Origin: Sclerotinia nivalis
Taxonomy: Eukaryota; Ascomycota; Leotiomycetes; Helotiales; Sclerotiniaceae
Direction: 5' to 3'
DNA length: 64,000 nucleotides
NCBI GenBank assembly: GCA_029531795.1
Contig: JAPEIS010000015.1
Location: forward strand, 1,612,001-1,676,000
Under the pieces are notes generated by a model that was not told the origin of the DNA, did no database searches, and worked only from the letters and a program-made list of their open reading frames with translations. Every line of letters starts with the position of its first letter. Position 1 is the stretch's first letter. Below, one piece after another: positions 58,551-64,000 of this stretch. The translations under genes were made by a program, and so were the position numbers.

Positions 58551-59336
58551 TTTGTCTAGATGTTGGAGATTGAGAAGACAGTCGATTATAAGGGAGAAGG
58601 TCTGAGAGTTTGTTTCTTATTCAATTGCCTAGTAATATATTCGTTGCATAGATCAGTTACAATAGTATCTCCAACACCATCCTCTTTTCTAAGCATTCGC
58701 ACTCCTCCTCACGCGCCTCTCACTTCCTCCTTTCTTCATCCTCCACAGGCGGAATGGGGACGCATTCGTGCGGAGCGGATATTGCGGGATTCCACCTTCA
58801 AATCGCGCAACAGAATGGAAAATCTAATTGGTGAATCCACTCAAACTCCACTCTCAATCCACATTAAATCCACCAACAAGGGAGAAGAATTTTGACAACT
58901 GCCGATTATTCGATTATTCGATTATGAAATCCTGACAATTCCTTCTTATCTGATTAATCTTTTCTCATTAACTTGCTCTAGCCTTTTTCCATGGGTTTCT
59001 AATTGGGCATAATATGTCTCAGCACGTCGATATGTTTCTACTTCCGCAACTTAAATATCTAATTGTATCTGAATTTCTATCTCCGCTGTCGAAAAGTTCC
59101 TATTCCGCTGTTATCCCGTTTGCACATTGACCATTTCTGATTTTGGCGCGGGTTGCGTCACATATTACGGGATATAGATACTCGGGACGTACAAATTTTT
59201 ATTTTTTTGACATTGGACTTCTTCATTTACCGCGTGAAGAAAAAGGTCGACGGAGATTCAAATTCTAAAATCTACTGAGTCGGACCAGAAGATATCTCCC
59301 CGATTGATATTATCACCACTTTTGTAGAGAACTAAG
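58551..59336. other. intergenic, with a possible 3' exon of the 2EXR gene
   Basis: The frame from about 58750 to 58895 may be an alternative last exon of the preceding gene. The rest is the upstream region of the MFS transporter. Confidence 0.4.
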
Positions 59337-61031
59337 ATGGAGTCTCCGTTGGCATCATCTTCCTCATCCAAGATGACGGGTAATGAGCCTCTTAACATTG
59401 AGAAGACAAAGTCTCAACCAGAGGCTTCCGATCCAAATTCTCTTGTACCTGTTCAAAGCAAAATTGAACATTTCAATTCACGTCCTCGAGAGATTATTTT
59501 CATCGCACTAATATGTATGGCTCAACTTATGACGCAAGCTGCATTGGGACAAGCCATTGCCCCTCTACATATTATTGGATCTAGTTTTGGGATTACGAAC
59601 CCTGGACAGTTGAGTATGTTCCTCCATCTCGTGTTTGATATTTGAATTGTCGCTAACATCTGTGGTGAAGGTTGGTTTGCTGCTGCATACTCGCTAACGG
59701 TCGGTACATTCATTCTTATCGCTGGACGTCTGGGAGATCTTTACGGACACAAAATCCTTTTCATCAGCGGTTTCTTTTGGTTCGGCCTCTGGTCTCTCCT
59801 TGCGGGTTTCAGCGCCTATTCGGGTCCAATATTTTTCGATGTCACTCGTGCTCTCCAAGGAATTGGACCAGCTTTCCTACTACCAAATGCTCTTGCGATC
59901 CTTGCCCGCATATATGAGCCTGGAAGGAAGAAGGAAATGATTTTTAGTCTCTTTGGTGCCACGGCCCCAACAGGCTTCACTCTAGGCGCAGCATTCTCAA
60001 GTTTATTTGCGGAACTTGTTTGGTGGCCTTGGGCATACTGGGTGACTGCTATGGTTTGTGTTTTGCTCGCTGTAGTAGGCATTATCATCATTCCTCATAC
60101 GCCTCCTCCACATTTCGATGGTTCGGTAAGTATGTTCAAACGGGCTGATGGTGCCGGAGCTTTGACTGGAGTTGCTGGTTTGGTTCTGGTTAATTTTGCA
60201 TGGAATCAAGGACCGGTTGTTGGTTGGCCTACCGTTTATGTCTATGTTATTCTCATTATTGGGGCTCTCGTACTTGGGATTTTCGCTTTCATTGAATCTC
60301 GTGCGACATACCCATTGGTACCTTTTGATGCCTTCAATTCTCACACTGGTTACACACTAGCGTGCATTGCGGGTGGATGGTCTAGCTTCGGTATATGGGT
60401 CTTTTACTTTTGGCAAATATTGGAGGAGATGAGGGGTGTTAGTCCACTTCTCGCCACGGCAATGGTCTCACCTACAACAATCAGTGGATTATGTGCATCA
60501 TTGACAACAGGATATATTCTCAGCAAGGTTCCAGCTAGTACAGTCATGATGATTGCTATGATTGGTTTCCTCCTTGGATCAATTTTGATGGCCACAGCTC
60601 CTATCAATCAAACGTACTGGGCACAAACTTTTGTTTCCACGATTGTTACTCCTTGGGGAATGTAAGTACAAACATTATTACCTTCAACATTATTAATTGC
60701 TAATGAAATTAGGGATATGTCATTCCCAGCAGCGACAATCCTCCTCAGTGATTCCATGCACAAAGATCATCAAGGTCTTGCAGCCTCACTCGTCAACACC
60801 GTCGTCAATTATTCCATCTCCATTGGCTTGGGTATTGCAGGAACTGTTGAAGTTCAAATCAATAATGGTGGAAAAAATCAGCAAGATATTCTGAAAGGAT
60901 ATCGTGGGGCTCAGTATATAGGACTTGGACTCGCGGGATTGGGATTGGGTAGTTCGATTTTGTTTGCGTTATCGGAAAGGACGAAAAGGGCCAAGGATAG
61001 AAAGGAGGCGGGGCAAATAGATGGGGTTTGA
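59337..61031 (+). CDS. MFS transporter, DHA2 (14-helix) drug/efflux type
   Basis: Three exons (59337-59613, 59671-60661, 60713-61031) give 528 residues. A polar N-terminus of about 55 residues is followed by about 14 hydrophobic segments. The loop between helices 2 and 3 reads GRLGDLYGHKILFISG, matching the MFS signature GRLGD-x-x-G. Helix 5 has LFGATAPTGFTLGAAF, matching antiporter motif C (G-x8-G-x3-G-P/A-x2-GG) only loosely. Family resemblance is to fungal ATR1/aminotriazole-resistance-like DHA2 exporters. It probably exports small toxic molecules or metabolites across the plasma membrane by proton antiport; the substrate is unknown. The Zn2Cys6 gene follows on the same strand 375 bp downstream, suggesting a local regulator. 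Confidence 0.9.
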
Positions 61032-61406
61032 TTTGTTTGGAGAGTTGAAATTTGCGTATATATACCCTAGAAGTTCGTCGCTATTATTGCTTGAGTAATA
61101 TTTAATAGAATTTATGCGAGGGGAAAAAGAAGAAATGAGAAAATATATAAGTATTGTCATCTACAAACATTTTTGATGACATTCAACAGTGGAGCCATGT
61201 TGATGGAATGGATGACACTAGCCCCCATCTGGCTAGCCCAGAACAAACTCCGACCGGAAAAGTAACTTTTGGACCAACCTCAACTCACGCCTTCCTCATC
61301 ACATGTTGGATCAAAATGTATTCATCAAATAATTTATCTCTTCCAGTAGGACTTGAAAATACTCCTTCCCAAGTCAAATTAAAGAGAGCTTTCTCAATGT
61401 CAAACA
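61032..61406. promoter_or_regulatory. upstream region of the Zn2Cys6 regulator
   Basis: Contains the end of the MFS transcript and the start region of the regulator. A TATA-like AAATATATAAG stands near 61141-61151. Two earlier ATGs out of frame with the coding start (one at 61397) could make short upstream frames. Confidence 0.4.
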
Positions 61407-63143
61407 ATGTCAGAATCAATCAATGGGTCATCATCAAAACCACCATCGGTACCGGATCGTCCAATTCATGGACGTCAACGTGCTAGGAAGGCTTGTATTC
61501 CTTGTCGACAACGAAAGAGAAAGTGTGATGTAGAGTTTCCCTGTTCAATGTGTAGCCGATATGGATACAATTGTCGATACACAGATGAGCGTACTCCCAC
61601 AAATTCCAATCTTTCTCCTGTACGGACCATTCTTCCAGGTCTCGCTGAGATGCAGCATGAATTTGCACTGTCAACAACAAATCATACAGAAAGCCGTCAA
61701 AGCATAGCGAATGCTCAGTCATCATTCATATCATCCCAGAATGTTGTCGATCAGGGTATTCTTGATCCCCTGAAATCACGATACATGAGTCAACATTCTG
61801 CGGTTGCTTTTCCCAGAAGTCTTGGCGTGGAATTTCAATCTGCAAATCCTCCACCTCTCCATTCTTTTGCATGGAATTGTGGAATCAGAGCTGAGGAAGC
61901 TGCATCTGCTCATACCAATTTGACACACTTGGTTTCGTTTGATGAATTTAAGCGGTACTCGGATATATACATGGCAACGGTTCATCCACCATTTGGATTC
62001 CTAGACTGGCCATATTTCATGAAGCGATGTAATGATTATTGGTCTAATCAAGGAAAGGATTTGACGTTTGGTGCTGTCGTTGGGGGAGTTGTAGCTTTGG
62101 GATCATTCTTTGCTTTTCGACTAGGTCATCCTCGAGAATTGGATATTGTTCAACATGTAAAAACGGTCCTCGAAGATCCTACATTCAGTCGCCACCCTTC
62201 AATCGACCAAATAAATGCATGGATCTTGCGGACTCTATATCTTCGATCAACGACTAGACCTCATGTAGCATGGCTCGCTAGCTGTATCACGCTACATTTG
62301 GCTGAGGCCACAGGCTTGCATCAAGAAGTCCACTTGGTACTCTTAGCTACGGAAGGGGATACTCAAGCAAAGAGAATGGATGAAGCAGAGATAGAACGAG
62401 CAAGGAAAACTTTTTGGATGACTTGGTCCGTTCATACAATCATATCATATGAATATGGAAGATCTGCAGTAATTCTCAACAGCATAACTTGCAAGCCTAT
62501 CAAGGATACCATAGGTGATAGTACTGCTATTCACATTAAAATTGCCCAATTGATTCCACGCGATAACATGGTCATCAGTTCGGAAACACATAAAGAAGAA
62601 CTAATGACCGCGTTGAAAGAATTGGCTCACATTCAAGTCGAGCACCCTTTTCTTTCACTCTCCAAAGGCGATGTATGCTTTTGTTTTTATAGAAGACTGA
62701 GGATTATGAAACATGTATTGGAGAAAGAAGCCATCCAATGCATCATTGAAATTGGAAACAAAGCTGCCGAAGCCGCAGATACATTTGCCCGTAATGGTCA
62801 TCCATGGTGGAATATTCTATCCACCACTTTCCAATACTTCTGTGTACTCCTAGCCATCGATACCTCCGAAAGTCTATCAAATGTCTCTTGGGTTCTGAAT
62901 ATTTTGGAAAATATCGTAAGGATAGTGAATACACATTTAGCTGTTGAAGCATTCGATACGGCGAAAGTATTATTGAGAGATAGTATGGCGAAGAAGAGGA
63001 GGGATTTGGGATTCTTGGAGAATGCGGATGGTCAGCATGGTCCCGAGATGGAGAGACAGGTGGATATTAATTGGGATGCGTTGCTGGATCCAACGTTTCC
63101 GGATGCGTTGATGAGTGAGGACTTTTCGATTTATAATACCTAG
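61407..63143 (+). CDS. Zn2Cys6 transcription factor
   Basis: One open frame of 578 residues. The binuclear zinc cluster is at residues 30-56 with exact spacing C-x2-C-x6-C-x5-C-x2-C-x6-C (C30, C33, C40, C46, C49, C56) and a basic RQRKRK loop. Residues about 170-480 resemble the fungal-specific transcription factor middle domain. Typical stretches are VHPPFGFLDWPYFMKRCNDY, RTLYLRSTTRPHVAWLASCI, LHLAEATGLH and RARKTFWMTW. Proteins of this type bind CGG-containing sites in the nucleus and control nearby metabolic or transport genes. The position just after an MFS gene makes that gene a plausible target. No introns seen, and the frame is open through both domains. The start gives a short N-terminus before the cluster. 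Confidence 0.9.
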   Translation: MSESINGSSSKPPSVPDRPIHGRQRARKACIPCRQRKRKCDVEFPCSMCSRYGYNCRYTDERTPTNSNLSPVRTILPGLAEMQHEFALSTTNHTESRQSIANAQSSFISSQNVVDQGILDPLKSRYMSQHSAVAFPRSLGVEFQSANPPPLHSFAWNCGIRAEEAASAHTNLTHLVSFDEFKRYSDIYMATVHPPFGFLDWPYFMKRCNDYWSNQGKDLTFGAVVGGVVALGSFFAFRLGHPRELDIVQHVKTVLEDPTFSRHPSIDQINAWILRTLYLRSTTRPHVAWLASCITLHLAEATGLHQEVHLVLLATEGDTQAKRMDEAEIERARKTFWMTWSVHTIISYEYGRSAVILNSITCKPIKDTIGDSTAIHIKIAQLIPRDNMVISSETHKEELMTALKELAHIQVEHPFLSLSKGDVCFCFYRRLRIMKHVLEKEAIQCIIEIGNKAAEAADTFARNGHPWWNILSTTFQYFCVLLAIDTSESLSNVSWVLNILENIVRIVNTHLAVEAFDTAKVLLRDSMAKKRRDLGFLENADGQHGPEMERQVDINWDALLDPTFPDALMSEDFSIYNT

Positions 63144-63864
63144 GTACTGGATGATTTATTATTCAAATGAGAGAATAGGTCTGGGAGTAGCCTTGGCTTG
63201 TGGGTTCTAAAGATTTAAATACGTTAGTATATGTATATCAACAACACTTTCGGAAATAGATGGAATGAATAGGATAAGAAAGATAATAGGAGGTGTCTGA
63301 ATTTATTCTCATATTGTTCTTAACAGATTTTTCTTAACTTAGTTGCAAAGAAGGATTTGAGTTCAATATATTGTAAAGTTCTTAGAGGTTTGGAGTCTCA
63401 ACCTTCAGCCCGGCACCATAACACTGAAGATTCACCCCTTTCTCCTCGCTTATGATAGGGCATATCTCCGTGGAAACCTTGAATCTCATCTTTCTCTCTC
63501 AAGTAACGATACCAGAGATCGGACTGTGGTGTTCTTGTTCTGTGAAAGATAATTCTTATCCTTGCAGCATAGCAGTATACTTTGCATCATACCTCCTCTT
63601 TCTGAAAAACGAACACTTCTCCTCTTTTGATTACTCTTTTGATTGCTCTATTACATTTGAGAATACCAGTTAAATAACCACCATTCGGAATTTGGCATAG
63701 CTAGAATAGTGCGCTGTGTATTGGTATTGCTCGATATACCTCTCTTTTCCGTTGCTTTTACTTACACTACTTCTATTCTGTTCTATTAGATTCCGACGAC
63801 TCTTGTTCTTATTACAAGTCTACAACTAAACGTGCACCAACTACAGTCTACAACAATACAAACA
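63144..63864. other. intergenic, nothing recognised
   Basis: Pyrimidine-rich near 63730-63860, which could be the leader of a gene starting at 63865. The 73-codon frame at 63452 has no motif. Confidence 0.4.
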
Positions 63865-64000
63865 ATGCGTCTCCGACAGCATGTCGAACCTTTGAAACAA
63901 CCAGATGGTATTTCCCCATCATCCTCGCCGTCCCCTTCCTGCCGGCCTTCCATTTGATACTGCTCCTCCCTCTGCCCCTTCTGATTTTGTTGGCTCTCCC
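63865..64000 (+). CDS. possible 5' end of a gene cut by the window edge
   Basis: After a pyrimidine-rich leader, ATG opens MRLRQHVEPLKQPDG. The unspliced frame stops after about 30 codons, but a GT at the GATG|GTATTT junction could be a donor. Too little is present to identify it. Confidence 0.25.

Overview
This window looks like nuclear DNA of a filamentous ascomycete. The genes carry short introns (mostly 45-90 nt) with fungal GT..CTAAC..AG signals. The protein set (HET, 2EXR, Zn2Cys6, AA9 LPMO, CSN12-type PCI, RAD7/RAD16) is typical of Pezizomycotina. The AT-rich, intron-dense style and the families present suggest Leotiomycetes, possibly Sclerotiniaceae, but that placement is my impression and was not tested. 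I saw no rRNA, tRNA, CRISPR array or intact transposon.

Layout. 0-3.3 kb: two broken 2EXR-domain genes. 3.9-12.8 kb: an eight-exon FAD monooxygenase (-), a tandem GFA-domain protein (+), an unknown membrane-associated protein (+) and a mitochondrial-type DEAD-box helicase (+). 12.8-18.2 kb: a 5.4-kb gene-free convergent interval full of simple repeats and a degenerate 220-250 bp tandem repeat. 18.2-25.8 kb: PEX7 (-), a CUE/AlkB/GRF protein (+), an F-box/2EXR-like protein (+) and an AA9 lytic polysaccharide monooxygenase (-). 27-41 kb: accessory-looking DNA with a HET protein, a secreted cysteine-rich repeat protein, and relics of a carboxylesterase, an NmrA-like protein, a DUF7730/2EXR-like protein and a rhodopsin-like membrane protein, interrupted by an intact CSN12/Thp1-type PCI gene. 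41-46 kb: two nuclear-looking genes of unknown function. 47.8-57 kb: TRM112, then RAD7 and RAD16 head to head. 57.5-63.1 kb: a 2EXR protein, then a DHA2-type MFS transporter followed by a Zn2Cys6 regulator. The window ends in a possible partial gene.

How the genes work together. RAD7 and RAD16 encode the two subunits of the budding-yeast global-genome repair complex NEF4 and here share one 1.2-kb upstream region. This is the clearest functional pairing in the window. The CUE/AlkB/GRF protein is a second likely nucleic-acid repair factor, but it is unlinked in layout. The MFS transporter and the zinc-cluster factor look like an efflux or uptake module. The rest are individually housekeeping genes (PEX7, TRM112, helicase, CSN12) or accessory genes.

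Intron boundaries were placed by eye from reading frame, splice consensus and protein-family continuity. Where they failed to agree I say so.
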